Part shown: piece after piece, positions 23,075 through 35,178 of the stretch
How the letters are laid out: the number at the start of each line of letters is the position of its first letter
Position numbering within the stretch: the first letter of the stretch is position 1
Assembly (NCBI GenBank): GCA_030844895.1
Contig: CM061229.1
Span: 109,986,975-110,050,974, forward strand
Source of the DNA: Ambrosia x helenae
Taxonomy: Eukaryota; Streptophyta; Magnoliopsida; Asterales; Asteraceae
Reading direction: 5' to 3'
Length of the DNA stretch: 64,000 bases
Position numbers and translations under genes: made by a program
Notes under the pieces: model-generated
Told to the model about the DNA's origin: nothing
Databases searched by the model: none
The model's input: the letters and a program-made list of their open reading frames with translations, nothing else

Positions 23075-25413
23075 TGTAACACCCCAACCGATGGCGGAAA
23101 CATCGGGATGTCACGTATTGATGATTTTTCAGTAGCTCATGGTGTATAATAAATTTCATTAAATGATTTAAATAAATTACATACAATTGTTCTACAAGAA
23201 TTCGTACATCAAAATGAATAATACTATGCACACATCTTCAAGCATTAACTCAAATCTTCAAGCAAGTAGAACCTGAAACATGTTAAGTTTGAAAATATTT
23301 TGGGTCAACAAAAGTTGGTGAGAATACATAGGTTTTCGAATATAATAGATAATAATAGTTTGTACAACAATAGCAGTTGTATAATGATAGAGTATGAGTC
23401 CGACATGTAACAATGCGTCTTTGTACAATCAAACCTTGTGTCGACTGAGGCCTAACTCGCAAGTTAGTTAAATGTTGTTACTGTTATCGATCATCCCTGA
23501 ATTTATGCGGGGGATGGGTTTGTCAGACCTATAGCGCTATAATCTAAACAGGCGGCTTGATCAATGTTAATGATTGTACTGTGTCTTTTTGTTACAGTCA
23601 AATGATAGAATGAATAAATGATAGTGTAATTGAATCACAAGTTTCAACAATGTAAGAATGAGTAAATGATAGAGTATAAAATGTTTAAACATGTTTCACC
23701 CCAAAATGTAAAACAGAAAAAAGGGGCTATGTAAACTCACCTTTAGCTAAGCAAGCAATCACCCACGTTATGATGAGTTGATAATAGTGAAATTCCCAAA
23801 GAAATCACCTAAAAGACAAACACAAAGTCTAAGCTTATGAGGACTTACGTAATCTAGGGTTTTTAGGACAGGCACTTAGGGTTTCTAGTCTGACATTAGG
23901 AGGTTTAGGGTTTTCTAAATATATTAGAATTGAAAATAATTGTAATATTAATAAATTATCATAAACTTCTAAGTATTCACTAGAATTTTAATATGTAAAG
24001 TTTTATTAATAAAATATTATTAAGTCACTAAGTGGTTGAATAAGTTAGGTTGATGATATTACAAGCACAAACGGTGAGAGAAGTAATATGAATTACTTGT
24101 AATCTATACTAATTCTTTTGCGTAACGAACTTCCATGTTTAAATAAAATTATTTATTGTTAAACAGTTTATATTTTTGTTCTAAATCATAAAAAAAATAT
24201 TCTTTATGAAATTTTTGGTATAAAATAGCGGTTAAAAATGTATTTTAAAATGAATTATTTTCGATAAAAATAATAGATTTAGGATTAAATAAATGATTAT
24301 AAAATTATGGTCTAAGTTTTTGAGTCTTATGAGTTTAGAATAACATTTAGAAATCAGTTTTTTTTAGTATTCTAAATATATATAATAAAGGTTTATAACT
24401 AACATATGAAAAAAATAAATAAATAAATAAATAAACATAATAAACAAGCCTGGCCGGACTCGAACTCGAGTCACTGGCCGGCCAGAAGCTTACACAAGGC
24501 GCCCGAACCAGCTGGGCTACCCGTCTGTTTGGTTTTTCTTCAAACAAAATTATATTTATAATATATTTAAGGAAGGTCCCAATTTATCTTAAAACCCTAA
24601 AACCTAATCCGCCCAATAGACTAAGCCAACGATTCAGATAATGAAATTAAGTATAGGGTTATTGTTTCTCATCCTTAATCGACCAAGAATCATAGATTAA
24701 TTCCCTGAAAAGAATACGGATTGAATGAGGAACAGAAAGAATTGAGTGCGACACTCTGACGAAGGAGAATCAGCCAAACCAGTCCGTTTAAACGCAATTC
24801 TTTTGGTGAATCTGTGCAGAGTGGGCCGCAATCATCATATGAATGTTTTTGTGGGTTTAATTGATGGTAAAAAGCTTCGAATCCCTCATGTATATATATA
24901 TATTGGTTTGGTATAATGCGAATTGATTGATTTCCAGCATGATTAACGCATAAACGAGTTATGACAGCATAAAAGGCTGGATTGGGGAATGATCTGGAGT
25001 TGATTAAGTCCGGAATTTTAGTAATTGGTCAAAGTATCCAGATAGGCTCGCGAGTCCGGGTCTGCAGCGAGTGCAGGTTTTGTTTAACCCATTAAGAAGC
25101 TTTTAAAAATAAATGGATTCAAGATTCAACACAAAGCACCATGTGGTGCAGTGGTGGTGTTGTTTGCTGACTTCAGACCGGAACCAGACTCGGGTTCGAG
25201 TCTGGTTGGTGAATGTTTTTTTTTTAATTAACGTATTGGGCCAGGTATGGGCTGGATCAAATGTGGGCTTAGGGTGTTGGGTTGGGGTTAGTTTGTTGTG
25301 TTTGTGGGCTCCAAGAATTATAGGTAGGAATAAGGCTTTGTTTAGTCAAGGGAATTTTGACAAAACGCTACAAAATAAATAAAAAAAATCTGATTATTAT
25401 TATTATTTTACAC

Positions 25414-25454
<41 letters not shown>

Positions 25455-25562
25455 TTGTGAATTAGGAAAATAAAGACTTAGCCACATTTGTATAAAATTA
25501 AAGATGTATAAAATGAGGGTTTTTATATATTAAAATTTGGGGAAAATTTTTGCGTTGTTACA
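23075..25562 (-). repeat. element A 5' LTR
   Basis: Same TG...CA ends and internal order as the 3' LTR, including the tRNA-like stretches. The TA repeat near 25417-25452 is longer than in the partner. Confidence 0.9.
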
Positions 25563-26537
25563 CTATGTAACATACAAATGAGCGAAATCAATCCTGTGAC
25601 TGTATAAATGTACTAAATGAACGGTGGTGTACTTATCCAATAAATTGATAATAACTTAACAATGACCATGGATTCTCCGATGAAAAAGGGGGAGAATCAA
25701 CCTAGGCGGGTTGTCAATCCAATAGCGGTATCCAATGTTAAGGTCGGCTTGTACAATGTTAATGATTTCACTAAGTACAAATGTATTCTACATGAAATGT
25801 CTAAGCATAAAGCACGTTTGTAAGCAAATGCACATAGTACTAGAATTGTATTGTAAAAATGTGAACTTGTATTTGTAATTTGTATAAGTGTACATGTAAC
25901 ACCCCAAAAATGAATAAAAACAAAAAGGGGATAGGAAATACTCACTTTAATGATAGTATCGAATCCCTTGATATAGAATAAATGTGGCACAACGATTCCA
26001 AGTATACCCTAGGTTCAAGACAATAAAATAAGTCTAAGTTTTATAGTCTAATGGTATTCTAGGGTTCCTAAATTGCTATATAATTTTTACACAAGTAAAA
26101 ACATGAAAATAGTATACATATAGTGCAATATGATAATATAGAACTACATAGCATAGATCATGTAATCTGCACACACTAAAATATATTAACTAATTTAACT
26201 TTTAGTTTGTATCTTTTAGTATTTGTGTTATGCGACCTAGATTTGTTAGTTTGATAATGGTCATGTCTAACAAGTTCTCCTGATATATCATGTTTCTTAG
26301 ATCATCAATTCCCAACCTTAGGTGTAATCATCTTTTACAAATAAAGCAATTAATACAAACATTGCATACCAAAGTTGAGAAAAAAAATTTAATTTCCCAA
26401 AAAAAAAAAATAAAAAAAAAAATCCAAACATGATACTTGAAATTATTCCAAAACTAAGACATGACTCAAAATGCAAGGAAAAACTGAAGCAAAAGGGTGA
26501 AAGACGTGAATATTGAATCCGTTAGTTAAGAAAGTTT
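25563..26537. other. element B left LTR remainder and gag 3' flank
   Basis: Resumes element B after A. To about 25950 it matches the right LTR segment at 41801-42035 (including CATGTAACACCCCAAAA). Beyond that the two differ, suggesting recombination or decay. 26380-26425 is A-rich. No purine tract was recognised, so the LTR end is unresolved. Confidence 0.5.
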
Positions 26538-27379
26538 TTAATCCAAAGCTTGATCAATGAGATTTGCATCCTCAGAGCCAGCATCTTCTTGGGTGTTTAT
26601 ATTGAACGCCCTACCACGTGCCAGTTGATTTGTTGCATGGTTTGCTGGGACCAGGTCTGGACATTGATTTCGGAGATGGTTTGGATCGCCACAATTGAAG
26701 CAGGCTCGAGCATATGCTATGGGTTGTGGGTTTTGGAGAGCTGGTTGAGGATTCACTGGCTGAGGGTTTCCTGGTTGAGGGTTAACCGGTTGAGGTCTAA
26801 ACATCGAATGACATGTGGTAGCTACATGACCAAACCTACCACAGGTGGTACAGTGGCGACAAGGATAGTTTGAAGGGTGATGGTATTGACAAGTAGAACA
26901 TTTTGGCAAGTTTCCCCGATAAACCTTCTTGGTAGGAGGGGTCTGGACCATTGGAACCTGGTTCACTGGGGCCACCATAGTATAGTTTTTATGTGACACC
27001 CGGCATGTTCAGCTTAAACATATTAGTAACATCTAAGTCTACCTTAGCGAGAAACGTTTATAAACAAACTTAACTGGGTTAGTTGAGTCGGGTCAAGTTA
27101 GGATTGTCCAGGGTACAATGATCTGGAGGATCATTGGGAGTCGTTTTAGTAATACACTAGTACCGGGTTCCGTTGTTGGTGACATTACATGAACTAATTA
27201 AGTATATGTGTAGATTATGGGTCGTGTGGTGGTTTATATACATAGATGTGTTTAAATGATGTGTATATGATTATCTGTGCTTAAATGTGTTAAATATAGA
27301 CTAAGGATGCATGCTTATGTGTTAAGATGTGTTAGAATGCGTTAAACACGACAAACTGGAAAACTAGTTAAAAAGGGGT

Positions 27380-27569
27380 CTTGGTTCGACCACTTCGAGT
27401 GGTCGAAGGAGAAGTAAGTGTCTGGTTCGACCCTTGTAAATGGGCGAACCAGGGAAGTGGAATTTAAGGAATTCCCTTCGACCAGACAGGGCTCATTCGA
27501 CCCTGTGAAAGGGTCGAAGGAGACCACCTTCGACCAATGAATTGGGGCGAAGGAGGATTAGTATAAATA
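27380..27569 (+). promoter_or_regulatory. inverted TTCGACC/GGTCGAA array upstream of TATA box
   Basis: At least four facing pairs lie in about 170 bp: GGTTCGACC...GGTCGAAGG, GGTTCGACCC...GGGCGAACC, ATTCGACCC...GGGTCGAAGG and CCTTCGACC...GGGCGAAGG. Each could form a short hairpin. The array stops just before TATAAATA at 27562. The left LTR of element C has the same array at 45560-45742 on the opposite strand. Confidence 0.6.
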
Positions 27570-28336
27570 CCAACCTTTGTCATTTTTCATCATTTCACAA
27601 ACCCTAACCGTCCCAAAACGCTCTCAAACGATCTTAAACACTAAGGAAGGAGTTTTTGCTCTTCTTTTTCATAATCTAACCTATCTACAACATCTAAACA
27701 AGAATCCAAGGTGTGTTCATAATCGTAAACCTTTTTAAAAGCATTTTAATTCGTTTTCATCTAACCCTAATTGTCCGGATCTGTTCTAAGGGTGTTTTTA
27801 TGATTAAAAACCTTTTAAACATCTTTCTAAATCAAAACATGATCATTTAACATAGGTTTTCATGACGAATAACATATGTAAATTGTGTATTATGTGGTGT
27901 TATGTGTTGTTCAATGAATTGCTGCTATATCTATGATAGAAACATGATATAGGATTGTTATTAATGTTGGAATATTGTTGTCTAGGGTTAGGATTGGATA
28001 TGATGATATTTGGGGGTTTTATTGGATTAAAACTTGATGTATGAATATTTATGATCAATAGAATGGATAAGAAAGATCGGATAATCGACAAACTGAGTAT
28101 TTTAAGCTAAGCATGAATCGATTTCAAAAGTTTCCAAATTGGGTAAATAATTCATGCATGAAAGTGATGTTTCCATAATCTTTACCATTTTGGGAAAGGG
28201 CTGAAACGGACGTATTATCGGGGGAAATCGGTGGGGTTTTGTAGGGATAAGTTATCCATGCTTGACTGCTGTGTTTGATGATGTTTCGAGTCGTTTTGAA
28301 TGTGTTTGAAGCGTTTTTAGGAAAAATTGCACAACA

Positions 28337-28520
28337 GGGGCGAACCTGGCCTCCTTCGACCGATCGAAGGTGCGAAGGAGGAAGACCAGGGTCGAACCTG
28401 GGTTTTTGTTGGGCGAACGAGGTAAAACGGGCGAAGGAGACATCAAACGGTCGAACGAGATGTAAAACGGGCGAAGGAGACTGAAAAGGTGCGAAGGAGA
28501 CTTAAAACTGACTGGTTCGA
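28337..28520 (+). promoter_or_regulatory. second GCGAAGGAG/GGTCGAAC array, downstream of TATA
   Basis: About ten copies of GCGAAGGAG, GTCGAACC or GGCGAACGAG lie within 185 bp, some in inverted pairs (CCTTCGACCGATCGAAGG). It would lie in the transcribed part of the LTR. Copies in element C are at 44585-44775 and 52510-52700. Confidence 0.5.
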
Positions 28521-30420
28521 CCGTTCTGATGCAGAAATGAGATTTTTGATACAAACTAAGTGTTTTATGCTTGAACCTTGTGTGTAATCTATGTGTACTT
28601 GATTAGTTAGGGTAATGGGTCACCAACGGGATGTCGGGTCGGTCTAGTGTGTCGGTTAAACACTTAAACACGTTTTAAAACATACTTGGTTACGATCTGG
28701 ACAATCGGGGACTAGATAACCTTATGGTTATTAGTCGGAACACTTATGTGAACATTTTGATAGATCTCCGGTAGAGGGATTATCAAGGGCTAAACATCTT
28801 TACTTGAAATTGAAGAACGCTATCTAAGGTGAGTTCACGGCCCCACTTTTACTGCTTTAACTTTTGGGGGAGAAAACATGCGCTAAACTGTTTTGGTAAC
28901 ATATGTCATACTATGGTTTAAACTTTATATTGCTATACGATCTTTTGGAAAGTCCCGGGGGAAACCATGAATGTGCGGGGATGCACAACGGGGAAATGTG
29001 GATAGATCTATTGGGCGTGACCTGCCCCACTCGTCGGCTTGGAGGGCCGGGCGGGTGCATATTGTCTCAAACAGGAACATTATCGTGCTGAACATACGGG
29101 CTGCTTAAACATGCTGAACATTGCTAAACGTGTCTAGTAATGGTTTCCAATCGTAGTAGTAATAAAACATACGCCTAGCTAGCGTACTTGGTAACGTTGA
29201 TATAGTATGGACATGGTAACACTTTGGTAACATTTTGAACAAACCTGTGAACTCACCAGCATTATATGTTGACATCTTTTTGGCATGTTTTTCTCAGGTC
29301 GCTAAGGTAGCAATGAACGAAACTAGGCGCACGGGTCTGCATTGGCGTCTAGGCATAGTTGCACGTTTTGTAATAAAAGTATTTTGAACAACTTTCGAGT
29401 TGATAGCATAGTTGATTAAATGCTACTTAAACGCCTTCGCTTATTAAATTAATGGTTATGTCTATTTACGCTTTCATATAGAGTTGTTTATTGTGATCGT
29501 TGACTTGGATCCTGGTTTGTCATGCGCCTCGCGGTAAAACCCCGCAAGTGGTAATTGAGGGTGTGACATTTTACTTTCTAATTTCCGCTTCTTGGAGTTA
29601 GAACTGGGATTTGCTGAAGCGGCTTTTGATGATTCAACAGTAGGGGTGGTGGTCTTCTCAGCTGGTTTCTTAATACCTTTCCTAACCAGATTTCCCTTTT
29701 TCACGTGCTTGTCAGTCAAAGAGGCTGCAAGCTGGATGGTTTCTTCCACCGTAGTGGGTTAGCTTCCAGTGACTACGTCTTGAATTAGGTCAGATAATCC
29801 CTCGATATATTTTTCGATTGCTCGAGAGACCGGGATAACCATGTGTGGAACCAATATGCTGAGTTCGTGATATCGAGTGTTATACGCAAGATTCTTACCA
29901 CTGTCTTGTTTCAGCCCATGAAACTCATCCTCCAGTTTCCTGATTTCGTTCCTAGGGCAGAATTTGGCGATCATGAGTTCCTTAACCTCAGCCCAAGACA
30001 AAGATAAAGCAACATTAGCGCCCCGATTGCGCTTTTCGCCATTCCACAAGTTAGCGCCCCCTTTTGAAGGACACTGGTAGCATAGCGAACGCGGAGTTCA
30101 TCAGGACACTCGCTGTTCACAAAGGTGCTCTCCATGCTTTCAAACCATTGGAGGAGGCCAGTAGCACCCTCCTCACCAGTGAATTTTGTGGGGTTGCAGG
30201 AGTTAAAGTGTTTGAAAGTGCACCGAAATTGAGTCGCACCCGCTGTGTTGGCACTGTTACTATTCTGGGTTAACTCACTGACAAGATTTGGGATCACTGC
30301 AGCAATTTGCTTAGCGACCAAAGATGCGAGGCGACGATCAAAAAGTTGTCCAGAAGCACGAACAGTGCGTTGGCTGGCATCACGGAGCATGCGGTGAGCA
30401 GACATGTATAAGGCAGTCAA

Positions 30421-31099
30421 TGAATAATCATGAGGTTAGAAAATGTAAGTGTATAACTGTACAGATGATTATGAAAGTATGAACTTGTAAGCAATATATG
30501 AAAATCATGAAATACAAAACATTGTATATGAAACGAGAGAGTATTATTGAAAAACTTGCATAAAATGCTTGGATTGCCCTTGTCTAGCTGTAAAGCCCAA
30601 CAAGAACGTTGACTTTTCAAAGGAATTGAACCCAATGGTGATCAAAGAAGACATGCTTTAGCCTATAAGTGGACACTCACTCCAGGAATCCCCAGGTAAG
30701 CATAACAGGTCCGTTATTGGATTTATGCGCTATGCTTGCCTATGCCAGAAAACCCAGTGTACAGGCATCCACCCTTCCAGATTGCACGTGTTCCAACACA
30801 CTCATTAAAGCTCAACAACTTTGAAGGAGCAAAATAAGAGTAGGCATCATGCCTAAGAGTGTCTTCATGAAAGGTACTGCTCCCGTTCCATGATTATGTA
30901 GACTTTCCACTCCCTGTAGGACACCATCTTTGTGCACCATGATGAAAGATGAGAAGAAATGGAGAAGGAGGGAAAGATAGAGGGAGGAAAGTAGAGGGAA
31001 ATGAGGGGAATGGAAATTTAGAGAAATATTATGCATGAAAGTTGAAGTTTGGTTATAGTCTAGGCCATTTCATCTAATAACCTAGTTCCCTATAAACAT
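30421..31099. other. element B 5' leader
   Basis: Non-coding sequence between gag start and PBS. It shares blocks with the leader of element A. No ORF supported. Confidence 0.6.
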
Positions 31100-31112
31100 G
31101 GCTCTGATACCA
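31100..31112 (-). other. element B primer binding site
   Basis: Minus strand TGGTATCAGAGCC, three bases before the LTR start at 31116. Confidence 0.88.
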
Positions 31113-31115
31113 ATC

Positions 31116-31308
31116 TGTAACACCCCAACCGATGGCGGAATGAGCGAAATATGTAAACTATGTATCATACAAATGAGCGAAATCAACCCTGTGACTATAT
31201 AATGTACTAAATGAACGGCGGTGTACTTATCCAATAAATGGATAAAAACTTAACAATGACCACGGATTCTCCGATGAAAAAGGGGGAGAATCAACCTAGG
31301 CGGGTTGT
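31116..31308 (-). repeat. element B right LTR, first segment
   Basis: Begins TGTAACACCCCAACCGATGG. Compared with the left LTR it lacks roughly 290 bp after GGCGGAAT, then matches through GGATTCTCCGATG and CCTAGGCGGGTTGT. It is interrupted by element D after the duplicated gttgt (31304-31308) and continues at 41796. Confidence 0.75.
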
Positions 31309-31567
31309 TGATGCGTGGTTGCACGCATCATGTTTATTTGCCAATTTTGTATATTTTTGAGTCGTTTAGATAGTATTTTTATTAGTTTTAGGTCTGTACT
31401 CTATTATTTTAGTATTGTATATATTTTATTACTTTTTGGTTGTTTTTACTATTAATTTGTTTATTTTATATTTTTGGTAGGTGATCGCATGGAGCGGGGC
31501 TAAAACAGTACAAATTATATTCGAGACCCGAACACCCGAGTCGAGAGCACGGGATCATAACACCATT

Positions 31568-31618
<51 letters not shown>

Positions 31619-32501
31619 CTAATGTGACAAAAGTCAAAAAAAAAAAAAAAAAGAGTCGCATATTATGGATGGAGGGTTTTAACATATTATTGTTTGGGGT
31701 GACGGCGCAGATAGGACAACACAAGGGGGACGTAAGTTCACACATTAATAGGAACGAGGAGAGGCGAGAGGGATCAAGCCTCTTGGCTATTGTGACACGA
31801 ACCAAAATCATGAGTGGCTAGTCTTCTTGGGAATCATCCGGTATAAACTTGTAATTTAGGGTTCTTAAACATTTTGGGTATATTCTTATTTCTTTGTAAT
31901 TTTGATTTGAACAAACTTGTTAATTGCGTTAATTATGTTTTGAATTCTCTTTGATAATTGTTTCTTGTGCCAATTACTAGGGAAAAGAATTCGGTTAATT
32001 ATGCTTTAACTTGTTATTAGGGTTTATATGTTCTAGGTAATGAGGTGTAGTTTATTCCATCTTTGATGTTGATGAAACTTGACACCTAAGCCTATTGAAA
32101 CAATTAACCCGTTAATCTTCATTGCAATTGTTTGATTAATCCTAACTTGTAATGGAACTCTAGGTTGCTTGTTGAACCTGGTGTGATCTCCATCTTTATT
32201 AATATTATTGTTAAAATCAATCATTTTCAATCAAGTCTTTTTCATTAATCAAATCATTGTTTTTCACATTCTTATTCATAATCTTAAATCACTTGTTGGT
32301 TCACAAAACTTTCAAACTAAATTATTAAATAATCAAAAGCTGTAAACTTCATAATTGTTTTGCATACTTATTTTGTAAATAGCTTTGACAAACATACCGC
32401 TAGTGAAACGCTAACCACATGCTCCTTGGATTCGATACCCTACTTACCCTAGCTACCTAGGTTATTTAGGTTTTGTATGACCCATAACGACCGGCTCATC
32501 A
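31309..32501 (+). repeat. element D left (5') LTR
   Basis: 1193 bp, TG...CA. It contains an AAT microsatellite (31569-31618), an A run at 31637-31652, and ends GACCGGCTCATCA directly before the PBS. It matches the right LTR from 31415 onward with few differences. Confidence 0.9.
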
Positions 32502-32503
32502 AA

Positions 32504-32521
32504 TGGCGCCATTGCCGGGGA
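32504..32521 (+). other. element D primer binding site, Athila/Tat type
   Basis: TGGCGCCATTGCCGGGGA, two bases after the LTR. It matches the PBS form typical of Athila/Tat-type gypsy elements, one base from the usual TGGCGCCGTTGCCGGGGA. It fixes plus orientation. Confidence 0.85.
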
Positions 32522-32705
32522 GCTAGTGCGCTTAGTGTTGCATTGCGTGTTTGTTTGTGTGTATATTTAGTTGTTTTAAAATTAAAAAAAAAAATCTTTG
32601 TTTTTATTTTTAGTTTTTTTAAATTTTATTAGATTTCACTTTGGGTTTTCTAGTTGTCTGTGCAAGATCTTTCTTTCGCAGGTAAAAGAAGCTCAAGTTT
32701 TGATC

Positions 32706-33491
32706 ATGTATGCATATCGCGATACATGTGCGGTTTGTGGGGATCCGCGCCACACTTTTGAATATTGTCCAAAGCTTGCATTGAAAAAGGAGGCAGCAAG
32801 AAGGTATTTAATTGCTTATGAAATATGGGAGAACACTCCGGTCTTGTACTATGAAGAGCTTGCCCATCCTCCGACCCTTCAACACTACCAAACACTAGTG
32901 AACGCCGAACATAAGCGGCAACTTCAGGCAGATCAAAGCAGACTTGACAAGATTACGTTTAAAGTGCAACTTTCTAAAGTCGAAAAAGAATTAGCAAAAC
33001 CTCATCAATCACGAGAATGTTGGCTAAAATGGCTCAATTATAAGTACGACATTCTAAGCTATGAAAGAAGAAAGGATAAGGCTTATATCGCCTTATCACC
33101 TCATGAAAAATGTCAAGCAAAACAAGAGTGGATTTTGTCACAAGTTGAGGAGGAGGTTGTGGAGATGAATACCGCACCAATCCCTCATGTGGTTGAAAAT
33201 TTAAAGATTGAATCCACCATGGCTAAAGAAGAGGTTCCAAGTCTTTCTACACAAGAAAATGAATGTTTAAACCTTGCTGAAGACACGGTTCCTCAAGAAG
33301 AGCTAGTGAGTTTGGTGCCTAAGGTTAGGAAGGTTGGCTTGCACGATTTTGGGCAAGTTATTTTGAAGCGGACTCGCAAAACATATGATCTTTACATTCT
33401 GATACTAGTCAAGCATCTTTGGACACGGCATGTAAACTACCGAGCATACATTGGAAACTCGGTAGGCAAATGTTCTTTGAGACCACCATGA
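32706..33491 (+). CDS. small gag-like protein with one zinc knuckle (element D)
   Basis: 261 codons from the Met at 32706 (MYAYRDTCAVCGDPRH). An in-frame upstream Met at 32598 extends through hydrophobic sequence with no coding character, so the inner start is preferred. C-x2-C-x4-H-x4-C lies at residues 8-21 (CAVCGDPRHTFEYC). The rest is charged, Lys/Glu-rich and probably helical, with a Glu-rich middle. No capsid domain recognised. A nucleic-acid binding role is inferred from the knuckle only. It sits directly after the PBS, where gag normally is. No protease or pol follows. Confidence 0.55.
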   Translation: MYAYRDTCAVCGDPRHTFEYCPKLALKKEAARRYLIAYEIWENTPVLYYEELAHPPTLQHYQTLVNAEHKRQLQADQSRLDKITFKVQLSKVEKELAKPHQSRECWLKWLNYKYDILSYERRKDKAYIALSPHEKCQAKQEWILSQVEEEVVEMNTAPIPHVVENLKIESTMAKEEVPSLSTQENECLNLAEDTVPQEELVSLVPKVRKVGLHDFGQVILKRTRKTYDLYILILVKHLWTRHVNYRAYIGNSVGKCSLRPP

Positions 33492-35178
33492 ATGAGAATC
33501 AGGTATGATTGTTGTATATTTTGTATATTTATTTGTTTTATTTAATTTTTTTTAATTTTTATTTTTAAGTGTGTTTGAATCAGTTTTATTTTGTTGGAGT
33601 TATGGGATTGCTTGTTTTGATTTGAATTGCAAGAATAGATTGTCCCGCCCGTACTCAATCTCCATTCCGGTGAGGACGATTTGGAAATCACTAATGTTTG
33701 CAGGAATCCCGATTTGTTTGTTTTGTTTTTTTTTCTTTCGTGTTTCTTTGTTCCAGGTTTGTTATCGGCTGCGAATGAAATGCTTTACGGCCGACATTGG
33801 AAGGAATTGAACGGACTAATATGCGTATTGCTTATCCAGGGGAGTCTGTTCCTTCTACTGTTGTATTTTATTTTTTTTATTTGCTTTATTTTATTCCTAG
33901 CTCACATTGAGGACAATGTGTCGTTTAAGTGTGGGGGTGGGAAACTTTCATTTTCATTTGCTTTAGTTAGGTTTGAGTCTAAAAAAAAATAAAAATAAAA
34001 ATTGAAAATGTCTTGAAAATTGTTCCTAAAAAAAAGAGCATTCTAATCAGACATAAAAGCAGCTTTTTCGGTACCTACCAGTTGTTTATTGATTGTTTTG
34101 GCAGTAGATCCTTAGTCATGGTCTAATTTGTGAAAAAGTAGTATGAACCGTTTTCAGCAGGTGTTTTAAGAAAAAAAGTTTAGAATTGTCTGACTAGATT
34201 TAACAAGCTATTGGTAATAAATGCATGCACACATCGGTAACCCATTTCCCCACTTTTGTGAGATCTTGAGCCTACTAGTTGATAGATTGAATTATATATT
34301 TTCATTTGTGAGAGTAGGCCAGATGTTTCTCTGTTGCAGAACTTGTGTGATTTGATACATGCCGAGGTTGAAGACTAGATATGCACATAGATGATAAAGG
34401 CAATTTAGAATTACCCTTTTTCATGTGATACCCGTATATTTGTTTACGTGATTAACCTGTTTACCAACAATATTACCCCTAGTAGCCATGTTGAGCCTTT
34501 ACCTATTCGTTTGTTAAACCCAAATCAGTTTCTTAAACCGACCTTTTGTGTCACCAGTGTTACTTGACAATCTAAGTGTAGTTATTATGATGTTTAGTAT
34601 TTATACGCTGAAAAAAAAATCAGTCAATTCATGAGGCCGATATACCAAAGTAGGTGATTGAAAAAAAAAAGAAAGAAAAAAAAAAGAAAAAAAAAGAAAA
34701 GAAAAAAAAAAGAAAAAAATTGTGAGTATTATGTAATACGGGTTGAAAATAACCCGTTGTTTTAGTTATTGTGTTTAGTATGAATAAAAGATTGTCATGG
34801 GTCGGTACGTGTCTTCGTTTTAGCCACTTGTTAGCCAAATGTTTCCTACTTTTACTCTAAGCCCAAAACCCGTAAGTCCTTTAGATATGTGCATTGCCTA
34901 CAGTTGAGGTGTGATTGTCATACAAGCCTATGATAACAGAGTTGCATACTTGGTTTTTGAGTGATTAATACAAGCCTATGATAACAGAGTGCCACATGGC
35001 TTAATAATTGAGTGTTTTTGGTGTTTTTGAGTATTTTCCTTATTTAACAAAAAAAAAACCCAATAAATCTTCCCTTTTCATCTCACCGATAGTTCATTAG
35101 GTTTTTCAAAACCAATTCATACAAACCCTAGCCGCTCATCTTCTCGCTTTCGTTTCTCTCATGTATCAGGTGACAACA
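33492..35178 (+). other. element D 3' untranslated region
   Basis: No coding sequence. CTCACATTGAGGACAATGTG followed by a GTGGGGGTGGG purine-rich block (about 33931-33941) resembles the post-pol region of Athila/Tat elements. An A-rich G-interrupted tract lies at 34661-34717. A duplicated TACAAGCCTATGATAACAGAG occurs near 34921 and 34970. The boundary with the captured gene segment is unclear and probably near 35040-35060. Confidence 0.5.

Larger units (their letters stand above)
17957..25562 (-). mobile_element. element A: complete gag-only Ty3/gypsy element (TR-GAG-like), TSD ctatg
   Basis: The LTRs at 17957-20448 and 23075-25562 are nearly the same length (2492 and 2488 bp) and closely similar. 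The internal region is only 2.6 kb. The direct repeat ctatg flanks it at 17952-17956 and 25563-25567. PBS and purine tract both indicate minus orientation. Only gag is encoded, so the element depends on enzymes from another gypsy element. It inserted into the left LTR of element B. Confidence 0.9.
26992..29568 (+). mobile_element. Tekay-type gypsy solo LTR, TSD tttta
   Basis: Starts TGTGACACCCGG, ends GGGTGTGACA; 2577 bp. The direct repeat tttta lies at 26987-26991 and 29569-29573. It is the reverse complement of the LTR at 43540-46122, so it belongs to the family of element C. No internal region, so it is a recombination product. It interrupts element B gag. A TATA box TATAAATA is at 27562-27569. 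Confidence 0.92.
26538..30405 (-). pseudogene. element B gag, split by a solo LTR
   Basis: The likely start is near 30405 (MSAHRMLRDASQR). Open pieces run 30405 to about 30060, 30049-29759 and 29749-29569, then after the inserted LTR (26992-29568) from 26991 to the stop at 26538. The core has RNEIRKLEDEFHG and NTRYHELS; the C-terminal part has CTTCGRFGHVATTC and CFNCGDPNHLRNQC knuckles. It is related to the gag of element A. A frameshift near 30050 and a stop at 29759 show decay before or after the insertion. No protease or pol follows. Confidence 0.8.
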
